Origin: Lantana camara
Taxonomy: Eukaryota; Streptophyta; Magnoliopsida; Lamiales; Verbenaceae
Direction of reading: 5' to 3'
NCBI GenBank assembly: GCA_037501455.1
Contig: CM074864.1
Span: 32,638,001 to 32,702,000 of the forward strand
Length of the DNA stretch: 64,000 bases
The translations under genes were made by a program, and so were the position numbers. Of this stretch, positions 34,600 through 52,800 are shown one piece after another. The notes under the pieces are model-generated. The model was given only the letters and a program-made list of their open reading frames with translations. It was not told the origin of the DNA and searched no databases. Positions within the stretch are counted from its first letter, which is position 1; each line of letters begins with the position of its first letter.

Positions 34600-35370
34600 C
34601 CAAACTTCAAAGTGAAGTTCACCCTAGACATCAAGCAAGGAGGAGGTCCGAACAGCCAATTTTAGCTCATGGACATTGGCAGCTGTTGGAAGAACAACAG
34701 TAAACCGTGCGACGGTGATGTCACCACCGACGTTATCCGGTACAGTGAAATGATCATAAATCCAGCCACACAATCATGGTGCAAACCTCAAAACCTCCAC
34801 GAATGACCCCTTACCACACATTTCCCACATTTGCAAACGCGACATGCGTCCATCGCACTAACGAGAAGCGCTTCCCTTATGATGCTTATCACATCTATTG
34901 CTCCCCTGGAAATGCAGAACATTTGGAGGAGCCTTACAATCACTGTGATACGTACAGCAATCCTCAGCCTCAGGAGATTCTGAAGATTGTGCCACACCCC
35001 GTTTGGGGAGAATATGGATATCCGACTAAGAAAGGCGAGGGGTGGATTGGAGATTCAAGGAGTTGGGAGCTTGATGTTGGGAGGCTTTCGCAGTTGCTTT
35101 ACTTCTATCAGGTATGGTTTTGTAGAAAAGTGCTTTTCTGCTTTTAGCTTGAAAAAAGTTGAAAAGGGATTGTTTTGAGAATGTTGATTCACTGTATTAA
35201 CGTGGTACACGGTTATTCGGGTGCAGGATCCGGGGACTAAACCGGTGGAGAGGCATTGGCCATCCATAGATACTGGGACAGAGATATATGTTGGCGGGAA
35301 CAAAGTTGCAGAGTGGTCTGTTACTGACTTTGATATCATAGTACCCAAAAAATACCACAAAGTGGTGTAG
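34600..35370 (+). pseudogene. Fragment of a plant gene of unknown function (DUF7705-like), disabled
   Basis: Three pieces of one protein can be followed. Piece one (to 34803) reads KVKFTLDIKQGGG, then MDIGSCWKNNSKPCDGDV and YSEMIINPATQSWC. Piece two (34803-35111) has TPYHTFPTF, PYNHCDPYSNPQPQEI-like text and GEYGYPTKKGEGWIGD. After an intron (35112-35226, CAG|GTATGG..GTGCAG) piece three reads DPGTKPVERHWPSIDTGTEI and ends at TAG 35368-35370. An in-frame TAG at 34663-34665 and a one-base frameshift at about 34804 break the frame. I recognise the Cys-rich pattern from a plant-specific family that I believe is catalogued as DUF7705; the number is from memory. The N-terminal part is not found. 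Confidence 0.65.
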
Positions 35371-36296
35371 TTTAGTGGATCGGAACCATATTAGCTTAAC
35401 TAGGCCTCGCGTATAACCAAAAAAACATTGTAGCCGAATAATGGGAATGCATTTGCACAGACTTCGATATCATTGTTGCTGCTTCTGATACCTCAAATCC
35501 GTGGTTTGGATATTGAATTGTGAAAAGATATTTATTATTTTTGAATGCTTATTACATAATAATTTTATACAAGTCTGTGATGGCGTGATGCTTGTCTTCA
35601 TTTCATGAGTTCAGGATACAGAATTGTATTCAAAATATTTTGCGTTTGAAGAGTTTCAAAAAAAATCTCTCATATATTGCAGTATGTTGTATAACCCTTT
35701 TCCATGGATTGAGTTAGGTAACTTAGGTTAAATTATAGATTAGTATGTGGTAAAAATTTCCCTATTAATGATAGCTGTCGTCCTAGGTCTCGAGTACAAA
35801 AACTAGGTTTGATCTAAGGTAATCTGATTATACCAACCCTTTTCCTCCTACCAAGGCGTTTCAAGATTACTTCTCGACAAGATAGAGAATACAACTTTCT
35901 CATTAAAAGAATGTACGTGACATGGGCATTCTATTCTGCAGCTCCTACCAAGGTGTTTCAAGATTTTTGACGTGACTACCTAATCCTAATGTTCAAAACG
36001 AATCTAAATTTGGTCCAACAAAACACCCCCAATTACACTAATTCAACTAAATCCAAATTCAGCCTAGAATCATGGATGGATGATTCATCGATCAGCGACA
36101 GAAACAACTGTTTTTGAACACCATGAAGTACAAGATACATATGACTAAAACAATGGCCCTCCCGTCCTAAACAGGGGCCCGATCAAACAAACACCACAAA
36201 ACCATTTACAAGCATAATAACCACACAACACTAATGATGGATCCATAAAACCAGGCTGTACAACATTGTTTGTCGTTCTGGAAATGAGCTCTTGTT
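35371..36296. other. Intergenic stretch between the pseudogene and the MAP kinase
   Basis: No gene seen. It contains the 3' flanks of both neighbours, which converge here. The MAP kinase polyadenylation region probably lies in the upper few hundred bases. Confidence 0.5.
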
Positions 36297-41677
<5,381 letters not shown>

Positions 41678-41985
41678 CTCTTTCTCTCTCGTAAACTCCG
41701 TAGAAACCGCTCTTCCTTTTCCCCGGACAGAATCAGAGCAACTTTTCCCAAATGGGATAACAAATTAAAACCAACAACTAACAACTACGTCACAAAAAGA
41801 TCAATAAACTATTCACAGAAACAGCATTTGCAAACAACCTACAGCTGCACTTGAACAACCGCCGCCGCCACCACTGCTACCGCCGCCTCAACCTTGGAGT
41901 TCCGTACAAATTCGAGAGAGAAATACGATGAAAAATGGCGAAGGAGAAAAGGGAAAGGGAAATTGAATATTACGAAGTTAAATCG
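41678..41985 (-). other. MAP kinase 5' untranslated region
   Basis: Transcribed leader expected between the TATA box and the ATG. It includes a GGCGGCGGTAG-type GC tract near 41860-41885 and a CT-rich run. No upstream intron is required by the sequence. Confidence 0.55.
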
Positions 41986-41994
41986 CTTTTATAG
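41986..41994 (-). promoter_or_regulatory. TATA box of the MAP kinase gene
   Basis: CTATAAAAG on the minus strand, about 310 bp upstream of the ATG. Confidence 0.6.
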
Positions 41995-43069
41995 CCAAAG
42001 CTGATATTTTATGTGGTTTTGATTTTTCTTTGTGAATTACTGTGCTTTTTTGGTGACCGTTTGGTGGGCGAAAGGCTACGCAACGTAAACTATACGGCAT
42101 CGATCTTCTATTTCATTTTCATGCTTCATACTCCACCTAGATAATATCATATTAGATTTTCTAGATAGAGAATTATGATATTATCAATAATTTTTTTTTA
42201 TATATATATCTAATATTAAAAAAAATAACAAAATTTATATATATATATAATAAATTAAAAAACAAGTCATACTTTTTATTGGGATTATTTTATAATATTC
42301 AAAGTGAAAATATTAAATTAGTGTTGTCTTTGTTAAATTTTTATTTTTTAAGAATAAAATAGTAATATTAAATATATTTTATAATATTCAAATTGAAAAA
42401 TATTTAATAATATTCAAAGTAAAAATATTAAATTGATATTCAAAGTTAATATATTTTATAATATTCAAACTTTAAAAATATAAATTTAATATTCAAAACA
42501 TCGATAAATTTAATATTCAAAGTTGTTATTGGATATATAAATTTTGCTTTTTTTTTTAATATTAGATATATGAAGATTTTCTTTTCCTTTTATTGATAAT
42601 ACCATAAGTCTCTGTGTTAGAAAATCTGACAAAATCTTACACGTGTCACGCATCTAATCAGTAGAGTATGAAATAAAGCACCAAAATGGAGTAGAAGATC
42701 CGGTGCCAAACTATACGGAGGAGGCCTTTTCTGTTGGCTGGATTTCCTTTTACTTTTTGTGTTTTACATTTAGGTCAAAAACTTTGAATAAAATATGGAG
42801 GTGTACTTATTTAACGTACGTTTGCTTGTTTGTTTTTTCTGCATACCTGAAAGTGGTCAGAAGAATTCGAATCCAAAATTATTATTCTAAAAACACAATA
42901 CTTAATTACTCGAACCAACCATGTTGGCAGGTGTATTTGCTTGACTTGAATAAACGTATGTACTGTGAACATAATATTCATATTACGTATATTTGATAGA
43001 TATTGTATATATTCTTTGTAGAGATATTTGCTATTCTGTTATTATCTTTAGAATATTCTTTTGTATTAT
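41995..43069. other. MAP kinase upstream intergenic region
   Basis: AT-rich. No gene is credible. A repeated ATATTCAAAGTxAAAATATTAAAT phrase fills 42290-42530, and most of 42150-42635 looks like a MITE (listed separately). Confidence 0.6.
42150..42635. mobile_element. Probable MITE with imperfect inverted ends
   Basis: The left end has AGATTTTCTAGATAGAGAAT then ATGATATTATCAATAA. The right end, on the other strand, reads AGATTTTCTAACACAGAGAC then ATGGTATTATCAATAA. The centre is AT-rich with no ORF. The target duplication could not be fixed. Confidence 0.55.
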
Positions 43070-43818
43070 TGTGACACCCTGTTTTTCCGGCAAGCCAGGT
43101 TCGACGTCACGAGAGAGTTTAATTCAGTAATTCTGTGATTTATGTGACGTCGCATGCTATACATGTCAACTGAAGTTATTTTAAGTTATATGCGCCTTAG
43201 AATTTATTTAAATTATACTTGGACTCAATTTTCCAATATTTGCAAGTTAGGAACCTAATTATAATTAGGATGTTTTTGGGGCCTTCGTGGCTACCTTGAG
43301 TTCGGGAATTCGAATTCGAATTCCAACCGTATCATTGAGTTCGTTTCAACGATTCGGATTCAATGGATTAACCTTTTAATTTTCTAAAGCCATTTGATCG
43401 CCCTACCGTTTTAAAATCTGATCCGAATGGATCGGATACCGTTTGACCCTGCCCGGTTCAACCGACCCGTTTGCCCGGCACTAAAAAGGGCCAAGCCCAT
43501 TATTCTTCCCCCTCTTTTTCACATTACACAACAGGCAAGGGAGAAGAGAGAAGAGAGAAGAGAAACAACCCTTTTTGGCCTTAAGACCTCGAGCTCGGGT
43601 TTACGAAATCCAGTCGTCCGATCAACAACCTAAGGTAAGATTTGTGCTCTACTCGTTACGTGCTTCGTTTTAGTACCCCTTTTATGCCTCGGTTTTGTGC
43701 CTACGTGCTATTTGGGGAAGATAATGAATAGTGCCGGTTGGGAGTTCGGTGTGTTTAAGCTCATTTTACGAGCTCTTATGTGCGATTATGAAATCTATAT
43801 GTTATATTTGCTATGTGA
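43070..43818 (+). mobile_element. Outer gypsy LTR, left piece
   Basis: Starts TGTGACACCCTGTTTTTCCGG and follows the inner LTR's start (43819) with clear divergence, including CACGAGAGAGTTT and the AAG|GTAAG site (43634/43635). It is interrupted by the insertion at 43819 and resumes at 53155. Confidence 0.7.
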
Positions 43819-46800
43819 TGTGACGCCCCGTCTTCTCGACAATCCAGGTATGTCGTCACGAGAGAGTTTGATTTGATAATTTTGAGATTTACGTGAATTC
43901 GTATGTCTTACGTGTCAATTTGTATCTTATATATTATGTGCGCATTAGAATTTCATTAAATGTTCTTGGACTCAATCGTCCAATAATTGCAAATTAGGGA
44001 CCTAATTATATTTAGGGTGTTTTAGCCTTCGTGGCTACTTTGAGCTCGGTATTCGAATTCGAATTCTAAGCTTGTCATTGAGTTCGTTTCGAGGATTCAG
44101 ATTCAATGAATTAACCTTTTATTTTCTAAGCCATTTGATAACCCAACCTCCGATTCGAGTGGACCGGATACCGTTCGACCTTACCCGTTTGTCCGACCCG
44201 TTTTAGCCCTTAAAGGGCTGAAAATATCAGCCCTCTCCCTCATTTTCTCATGTGAAGCAAGGGAAGAGGAGGAAAGGAGAGAAAACACCCCTTTGCCCAT
44301 TCCAAGCTTTGGCTCAAGCTCTTGCCCCGTCCGACCATCCGATCGAAGTTCCAAGGTAAGCAATGTGATCCTCTCATTACGTACTTTATTTCTACCGATT
44401 GAATTCCTTTGTTCTTGCTTGATTCCTTGGTTATGGCGGATTGATGAATAGTGCCTAAACGTGATAACTTGCTCCCAACGTGTTTATTTACGATTTAAAT
44501 TGATACTAGTATGTTATATATGTGTAATTTGATGCATTTTGGTGTATTAATTGGTTGGAATGAGGTTGGGGGTGATTTTGGACCATTTCCCGTCGAACCC
44601 CTGCTTCTTTGCTGCTCTTTTTCGGAGAAGACGACCCAACACGGCAGTGTCGAACCCTAGTTCATTTCTGACACGGCCGTGTCAGGCCCTCGAGTTGGAA
44701 TTTTTTTTATCGGACATGGCCGTGTCAGTTTCCAGGCCAATATTGACACGGTCGTGCAGACCTCGTCCGAGCTCCAATTGATCTGAATTTTGAACCCACG
44801 GAAACCTCTTCAAGTCTAGAACATCCTCCAATTGGAATCACCTCATTATCTGTTGTCATTTGTGAGATATAATCGTTTGAAATTGGTGTCGCTACTTCGC
44901 ATAAATTCTGCATTCGTCCAACTTCGAACCTATGCCATTTTCGGCTCGCTTTGAACCACAATTTGAGCCACCTACCATTTAAAACGTCTATGTGTCTAGT
45001 TTCATTCCCAAGAAACAAAACTTAATTGCCGTTTCTCAAACTCAAGTTATGATCTTTTTCCCTCAACTTGTCCGCTTTGGAAATCTGTCAGTTTTTCCCC
45101 GTTTTCACTCGGAACCCTTTTTCGTGTTCTTATTCCGTTTTTCTCGTACCTTTCCACCTCCAAACTTGATCCTAACTTGTTTTATCATGTTTATGCTTAT
45201 GTATTTGTTCTCGTATGCATTATATGTTACTCAAGTAACGTGAATTGTTAGCATGAAACATATTTGCACTTTGTTACGTATCTCTACCTTGTATGATGCT
45301 TTAATTGTGCATATGAACGTGACATATGATTATAAATGATTAAGATGGGTTATGTAATGTCTTGAATTACATGGATTTGGTTTGAAAATAAGATTTCCCT
45401 AAGTATTTGCATTTCTTTAAGTGTCAATTCATAAGTCGAGCGTCTACGTGGTTCATTGTGAGTCTAAACCTTGTGTTTTGTCTTTAGTTTGTTCAGGTGC
45501 ACCCGGGGTGGTGTTTCGCAGTCCGTTTTGATTCCGGGGTGAATCACGTGTTTGGTTCTTGGCTTCGTCGGTGTAAGGTGAGGTTAGGTTATAGTTAAAC
45601 CCTATGAATGTGGCCGTTTTCAAAGTATGTGAACTATGACCTTTATTATACATAAATATGTGCGAGATATGAAATTTGTAAATGGTAATATGTTTCCAAG
45701 TATAATGAGCAATGTACGAGCCTACGTATGCTTGATTTAATTTGATTGGATTCAATATGATTGGTAATGCTAAACCACGCTTCAAACCGTGTACCTCGTA
45801 TGAGCCGAGAGCTACGAGCAAAGGAATAGGCTAAGGATTTAACACGGAGAGGTATGTAAAGCGTGGTTGTGGCAAGGTAAAGAATGTATCTTACGTATGT
45901 TATATTTCTAATTAGTAGCGGGTTAGGATATGATTAATTGAATGAATGAATGAATGGGGCCCAGGAGATGTGGTTAAGGGGGGACCCGGGACGACCATAG
46001 GGGTCGCCGGTTAACCTTGTGCTCACTCTCCACATGATTGATAGGACTAATCCGGAATCCACCAGGAGGTTTGGTTGGATGATGGGAACCTGAGGGTTTG
46101 AGTGTTCGCGCTCCCCTCGTCTGATTGGATGGTTTGTGTCGTGCAACCCTTCCATCACCGGAGAAGGAGGTATATGATTGTTATGCATGATTGATTGATA
46201 TGTTTGCTTGTACGATTCATATGAGGATCCCAGGATGGGAATTGTTACTCGTACCCGCCGAGTTTTGCATGTTTGCCTTATCAAAGTTCGTGAAACGGGG
46301 ATAGATTTTTAACTATGATAAAATATGGATATTTTGAATATGAAAGATAAGAATTGACAAGAATTGATACAATTTGATATGATTTAATTTGACTTGATTC
46401 GGTATGTTTTGATATGATTTGGTATGATATGGGTCCTTGGAGCTTCAGTTCGTTCGGTTTTGTTAAGAATCCCTATATGTATGTATCACGGGCAAAACTT
46501 TGGAGTGCAAAAACTATTCCTGAGTTCACGAACTGTGTGTGATTAGAATATGCTTTGCTCATATATATATATGTAGCGTGTGTGGGTAGCCCCTCACTCA
46601 GTCGAGTTGTTGACTGACCCTCTCCCTCCCCAACTTTTAGTGTGCAGGATTGGCGTTGGAGCCTCGAGCTAGGCGGAGTCTGTTGAGTTTTGTCGAGTTT
46701 AGTCCTTGCATTGCACTTCTGAATTTGTATAAGTTTGAACGTTTGTATGGATACCATATGATTATTTTGATATATTATATTTCGGGACAGGCTTCTAGGA

Positions 46801-47096
46801 AACAGATTGAACCCGTTTGCATTATGATTTATGTTATATTCGGGATTAGGGATCTATGTTAGTTGAACCCGTCCACTGTTGCTTGTAATTTAAGTTTGAT
46901 TATGTGAATCGCTTCTGCATACACTTTTATTTAGTTGGTTGGTTTAAATTGCAGGGTCTAAGTTCCGCCTAGCTTAGGAGGTTGTTTTATTTGTCTCCCG
47001 TTCGCTATGGTTTGATATGGGTGCGGACTTTCCATTTCGTTACTCGTGTTGAGCCATAGTGCGGGGGATGTGGTGCCTCACGTGCGGGGTGCTATA
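43819..47096 (+). mobile_element. Gypsy-type element, 5' LTR (3,278 bp)
   Basis: TGTGACGCCCCGTC to GGGGTGCTATA, followed by a PBS. It pairs with 49893-53154. It contains the donor-like CCAAG|GTAAGC at 44355/44356 and four GACACGGCCGTGTC-type palindromes. The two LTRs differ by scattered bases and a 16-17-bp gap at 46661-46677 (absent from the right copy). Confidence 0.9.
44638..44758 (+). repeat. Palindrome array, GACACGGCCGTGTC type (5' LTR)
   Basis: Four 14-bp words start at 44638, 44670, 44713 and 44745, with spacings of 32, 43 and 32. The second is a perfect GACACGGCCGTGTC. The others have one to three changes. The spacing matches the first two pairs of the six-word arrays in other LTRs; a third pair is not seen. 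Confidence 0.85.
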
Positions 47097-47104
47097 TCCT
47101 AAAG

Positions 47105-47117
47105 TGGTATCAGAGCC
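47105..47117 (+). other. Primer-binding site
   Basis: TGGTATCAGAGCC, complementary to initiator-Met tRNA, nine bases after the LTR. Confidence 0.92.
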
Positions 47118-47367
47118 CTAGGTTGCAAAACCGGGGTTCAATGTCTTTTGGTGTCTGTCTAAGTCGTACGACATAGGACAATGTGGTTAAGTGAGTGCAT
47201 TCGCATCGGATTTGTCAAGTTATGCATTAGATTTTCTTAACACTTATTGATTTTACAACGTGCAATGCATTGCATTTCTTAATTGCTATTACTTGACTTG
47301 ATTATGTGACATATTCATATACTAACCGACATGCATATATTTATATTGTAGTTGTGAGAATTTCAGG

Positions 47368-48408
47368 ATGCCACCACGACGTCAAGGTCTCAATCAACCA
47401 TCACCTCCGCATCACTACAATCAAGAGCAGCCACGTGCCGAAATGCAACCTATGAATCCCATGGCAACTTTGTATCGGGACTTTAGGTCATTTAATCCTC
47501 CCCAGTTTCGCGAAGGTGATGATATTCGAGCCGAAGAATGGTTATCCGAGGTTGAAAGTATTTTTGAAGTATAACCATGCAACTCACAAGATATGGTACG
47601 CCTTGCTATTTTGCTTCTACAAGGACAAGCGAGACAATGGTGGAAAAGAATAGCCCCACAATTTGAAGCTACGAGTGAAGGATTAACTTGGGATGCCTTC
47701 GTTCATGAGTTTAGGAAAAGGTACACACCGGCTGTTCTACAAAACCGAAGATTTGAAGAATTCCTTGCCCTCAAACAAGGAGAAGGAACGGTTGCGGAGT
47801 ACATCAATGAATTTGAGAGGCTAGGTACATACGTGCCTCACATTATGGGCAATGATGAGATGAGGGCACAGTATTTTATGGAAGGCCTTCGGGATGAGAT
47901 TAAGGAAGCTTTAATTGCGGAGAATACGAGCACCTGGGATAAAGCTACAACAAAAGCTTTGAGAGTTGAGAACCGAAGATTAACAAGAGGTAAGGATGAA
48001 GAGAATGTGGGACCGAGAGGTGAATTGGGATTTTGCTCGAACCTGCTTATGGGAGAAAGATTTCAACATTCCGGTATCCAAGTCAAAAAGAAGATCCGTG
48101 GGAAGAAGCATAAGGTTGGAAATTTTTCAAGAGCGAAGAAAGAGTCTCAATCGTGTGCACATTGTGGAGGAACTAATCACGCCTACAACATGTGTTGGGA
48201 TCGATTGAAGAAGTGTTACGCATGCGGGTCAAAGGATCACATGGTTTCGGCGTGTGATCAATCAAGGAATCACAAACAATGGGAACAAAATCAAAGGCTT
48301 CAAATTGGACACCAACAAGAATTTGAGGATAGAGGTATTCGCATTCATGGTACGTGCATTCACGACATATTTAAATTATTGCTCTTACTACTTGTTTTGG
48401 TGTTATAA
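47368..48408 (+). pseudogene. Gypsy gag with one in-frame stop
   Basis: Nucleocapsid/capsid polyprotein of a Ty3/gypsy element. The frame starts MPPRRQGLNQPS and reads on without shift, apart from TAA at 47572-47574 (codon 69). The capsid part has GQARQWWKRI, FRKRYTPAVLQNRRFEEFLA and LKQGEGTVAEYINEFERL, standard for the retrotrans_gag family. Two CX2CX4HX4C zinc knuckles follow at about residues 261-274 and 283-296 (CAHCGGTNHAYNMC and CYACGSKDHMVSAC). The ATG comes right after TTTCAG|G, a good 3' splice site. The last ~15 codons (Leu-rich) probably lie beyond the true end of gag. No protease or pol follows. Confidence 0.9.
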
Positions 48409-49870
48409 ATGTTCCTTGTGGCATCTTATGTGTCAAGGTGACAAATATGTGTTGCATTCCATTTGCACTTTAACCTTGCATGCATATTTGGTGTTTAAAT
48501 TTTAGCATGGTACTCCCTTCATGTCACAAAGTGAGTCCAACGAGAGCTAAGAAGAATAGGTTGAAGATAAAGGTGATGGTTAGGAAATTGAAATACACTT
48601 GGAAGGATGGCTAGGATTGAAGAGAAGTTACACTACCGGGTTAAGAAGGCGATTTATTAGGAATTGCTTAAGCGGTGCAACCTTACCAAGTTCAACTAGG
48701 ATTAAAATAAACGCTCTACTCGGAACATGGAAATAATAAAGATCAACCCAAAATTTAGGAACATGATGGCGACCTCCATTTAACCATAACCTTGGAGAAG
48801 TGGAATTTAAGGAAACATTTGAAGGCTATTCGGATATTCCAAGAATTCTAGGAATTCAAAGAGGAAAGGTGATGATCATGAAGATTGGTCTCATATTCAA
48901 AAAGAAAAGAGAATTGCCGTGGGGAACATAATTTCACACTCCAAAAGAAACTTCGTTGGACAAGAATGATTACTAGGAGCGAGGTTACTTTTGGGAATTC
49001 TACAAATATATACATGCGGGCAAGGAACTTTGAGCTATGATAATGTCAATGCTTCACCGGGTTCATAGATTGAGTAAAGGATCTTACCAAATAACTGAAG
49101 TCCGAGGAATTCAACTTTGGGAAAAGCAAGGATTAGACCAAGAGAACACTCAAGAATAGAAAATGGGATTCGAAGAATTATCAAAAGCTAACCCAATAAC
49201 CATAGGATGAGGTCCGGGATGATAAATGAAGCGGGAAGTGAACTACAAATCTTGGGGCATAAATGTGGACAAGGAACCTTGGCAACAATCCAATTTCTTT
49301 AAGAACAAGCTTCCCAATACATCGGCGAACGGTACATCAAACATACATGTCACGTGCATCATACATATTTGAGGTTGTTTTGTAATCATTTTATTGCCTT
49401 CTTGTTGTTTTGGTGAGTGGTTTTGAGAGTTCGAGAGTTGTTGTTTTCCCGGTAAGATGAGGGTCGAGGCTTACAACGAGGTCAACAACCTTCTTTTGAA
49501 GATTTCAGTGGTGTTAAGAGGGTCCGGATGTTTAACACTTCGGACTTTAGATCGTGGATGAAGTAGATTCGGTTAGAGCTTGGTTGTATAGAGGCGTGAG
49601 TTCGATAACTTCGCCAATCGTGGAATACCGAGCCTTAGAGTTGACTCAATTGAACTCAAACGGTGAGAGCTGAATCTACCTGAGACCCTCTTTATCGCAC
49701 GAGTCGAGCGAGCAATTCATGACCGGATCGATTTGAAGATTCAGACCCCTTGTGCTTGAAGACCTTTCTCGAGCTAACCCTCGTCGGGATGTCATGAACC
49801 CCGAACTTGGGTGAATATAGAAAGTTGTTCGAGCTTGAAACTTGAGCAGATGAACCTGGGGACCAGGTTC
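48409..49870 (+). other. Internal region after gag, no pol
   Basis: Between gag and the PPT I see no protease, RT, RNase H or integrase motif in any frame. At about 1.5 kb it is too short for pol anyway. The element resembles a large retrotransposon derivative dependent on proteins supplied from elsewhere. Confidence 0.7.
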
Positions 49871-49892
49871 TCTTAAGGGGGGGGGGGGAGAT
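49871..49892 (+). other. Polypurine tract
   Basis: TCTTAAGG followed by a long G-run and AGAT, just before the right LTR. The G-run is twelve bases. Confidence 0.88.
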
Positions 49893-52800
49893 TGTGGCGC
49901 CCCGTCTTCTCGACAATCCAGGTATGTCGTCACGAGAGAGTTTGATTTGATAATTTTGAGATTTACGTGAATTCGTATGTCTTACGTGTCAATTTGTATC
50001 TTATATATTATGTGCGCATTAGAATTTAATTAAATGTTCTTGGACTCAATCGTCCAATAATTGCAAATTAGGGACCTAATTATATTTAGGGTGTTTTAGC
50101 CTTCGTGGCTACTTTGAGCTCGGTATTCGAATTCGAATTCTAACCTTGTCATTGAGTTCGTTTCGAGGATTCAGATTCAATGAATCAACCTTTTATTTTC
50201 TAAGCCATTTGATAACCCAACCTCCGATCCGAGTGGATCGGATACCGTTCGACCTTACCTGTTTGTCCGACCCGTTTTAGCCCTTAAAGGGCTGAAAATA
50301 TCAGCCCTCTCCCTCATTTTCTCATGTGAAGTAAGGGAAGAGGAGGAAAGGAGAGAAAACACCCCTTTGCCCATTCCAAGCTTTGGCTCAAGCTCTTGCC
50401 TCGTCCGACCATCCGATCGAAGTTCCAAGGTAAGCAATGTGATCCTCTCATTACGTACTTTATTTCTACCGATTGAATTCCTTTGTTCTTGCTCGATTCC
50501 TTGGTTATGGCGGGTTGATGAATAGTGCCTAAACGCGATAACTTGCTCCCAACGTGTTTATTTACGATTTAAATTGATACTAGTATGTTATATATGTGTA
50601 ATTTGATGCATTTTGGTGTATTAATTGGTTGGAATGAGGTTGGGGGTGATTTTGGACCATTTCCCGTCGAACCCCTGCTTCTTTGCTGCTCTTTTTCGGA
50701 GAAGACGACCCAACACGGCTGTGTCGAACCCTAGTTAATTTCTGACACGGCCGTGTCAGGCCCTCGAGTTGGAATTTTTTTTATCGGACATGGCCGTGTC
50801 AGTTTCCAGGCCAATATTGACACGGTCGTGCAGACCTCGTCCGAGCTCCAATTGATCTGATTTTTGAACCCACGGAAACCTCTTGAAGTCTAGAACATCC
50901 TCCAATTGGAATCACCTCATTATCGTTTGTCATTTGTGAGATATAATCGTTTGAAATTGGTGTCGCTACTTCGCATAAATTCTGCATTCGTCCAACTTCG
51001 AACCTATGCCATTTTCGCCTCGCTTTGAACCACAATTCGAGCCACCTACCATTTGAAATGTCTATGTGTCTAGTTTCATTCTCAAGAAACAAAACTTAAT
51101 TCCCATTTTTCAAACTCAAGTTATGATCTTTTCCCTCAACTTGTCCGCTTTGGAAATCTGTCAGTTTTTCCCCGTTTTCACTCGGAACCCTTTTTCGTGT
51201 TCTTATTCCATTTTTCTCGTACCTTTCCACCTCCAAACTTGATCCTAACTTGTTTTATCATGTTTATGCTTATGTATTTGTTCTCGTATGCATTATATGT
51301 TACTCAAGTAATGTGAATTGTTAGCATGAAACATATTTGCACTTTGTTACGTATCTCTACCTTGTATTATGCTTTAATTGTGCATATGAACGTGACATAT
51401 GATTATAAATGATTAAGATGGGTTATGTAATGTCTTGAATTACATGGATTTGGTTTGAAAATAAGATTTGCCTAAGTATTTGCATTTCTTTAAGTGTCAA
51501 TGCATAAGCCGAGCTTCTACGTGGTTCATTGTGAGTCTAAACCTTGTGTTTTGTCTTTAGTTTGTTCAGGTGCACCCGGGGTGGTGTTTCACAGTCCGTT
51601 TTGATTCCGGGGTGAATCACGTGTTTGGTTCTTGGCTTCGTCGATGTAAGGTGAGGTTAGGTTATAGTTAAACCCTATGAATGTGGCCGTTTTCAAAGTA
51701 TGTGAACTATGACCTTTATTATACATAAATATGTGCGAGATATGAAATTTGTAAATGGTAATATGTTTCCAAGTATAATGAGCAATGTACGAGCCTACGT
51801 ATGCTTGATTTAATTTGATTGGATTCAATATGATTGGTAATGCTAAACCACGCTTCAAACCGTGTACCTCATATGAGCCGAGAACTACGAGTAAAGGAAT
51901 AGGCTAAGGATTTAACGCGGAGAGGTATGTAAAGCGTGGTTGTGGCAAGGTAAAGAATGTATCTTACGTATGTTATATTTCTAATTAGTAGCGGGTTAGG
52001 ATATGATTGATTGAATGAATGAAGGAATGGGGCCCAGGAGATGTGGTTAAGGGGGGACCCGGGACGACCATAGGGGTCGCCGGTTAACCCTGTGCTCACT
52101 CTCCACATGATTGATAGGACTAACCCGGAACCCACCAGGAGGTTTGGTTGGATGATGGGAACCTGAGGGTTTGAGTGTTCGCGCTCCCCTCGTCTGATTG
52201 GATGGTTTGGGTCGCACAACCCTTCCATCACCGGAGAAGGAGGTATATGATTGTTATGCATGATTGATTGATATGTTTGCTTGTACGATTCATATGAGGA
52301 TCCCAGGATGGGAATTGTTACTCGTACCCGCCGAGTTTTGCATGTTTGCCTTATCAAAGTTCGTGAAACGGGGATAGATTTTTAACTATGATAAAATATG
52401 GATATTTTGAATATGAAAGATAAGAATTGACAAGAATTGATACAATTTGATATGATTTGATTTGACTTGATTCGGTATGTTTTGATATGATTTGGTATGA
52501 TATGGGTCCTTGGAGCTTCAATTCGTTCGGTTTTGTTAAGAATCCCTATATGTATGTATCACGGGCAAAACTTTGGAGTGCAAAAACTATTCCTGAGTTC
52601 ACGAACTGTGTCTGATTGGAATATGCTTTGCTCCTATATATATATATGTAGCGTGTGTGGGTAGCCCCTCGCTCAGTCGAGTTGTTGACTGACCCTCTCC
52701 CTCCCCAACTTTTAGTGTGCAGGATTGGCGTTGGAGTCTGTTGAGTTTTGTCGAGTTTAGTCCTTGCATTGCACTTCTGAATTTGTATAAGTTTGAACAT

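Noticed and set aside
44725..46284. Paired ~100-codon minus frames in both 3.3-kb LTRs (also 50799-52357)
   Set aside because: They match only because the LTRs match. They run antisense across LTR non-coding sequence and have no recognisable domain.
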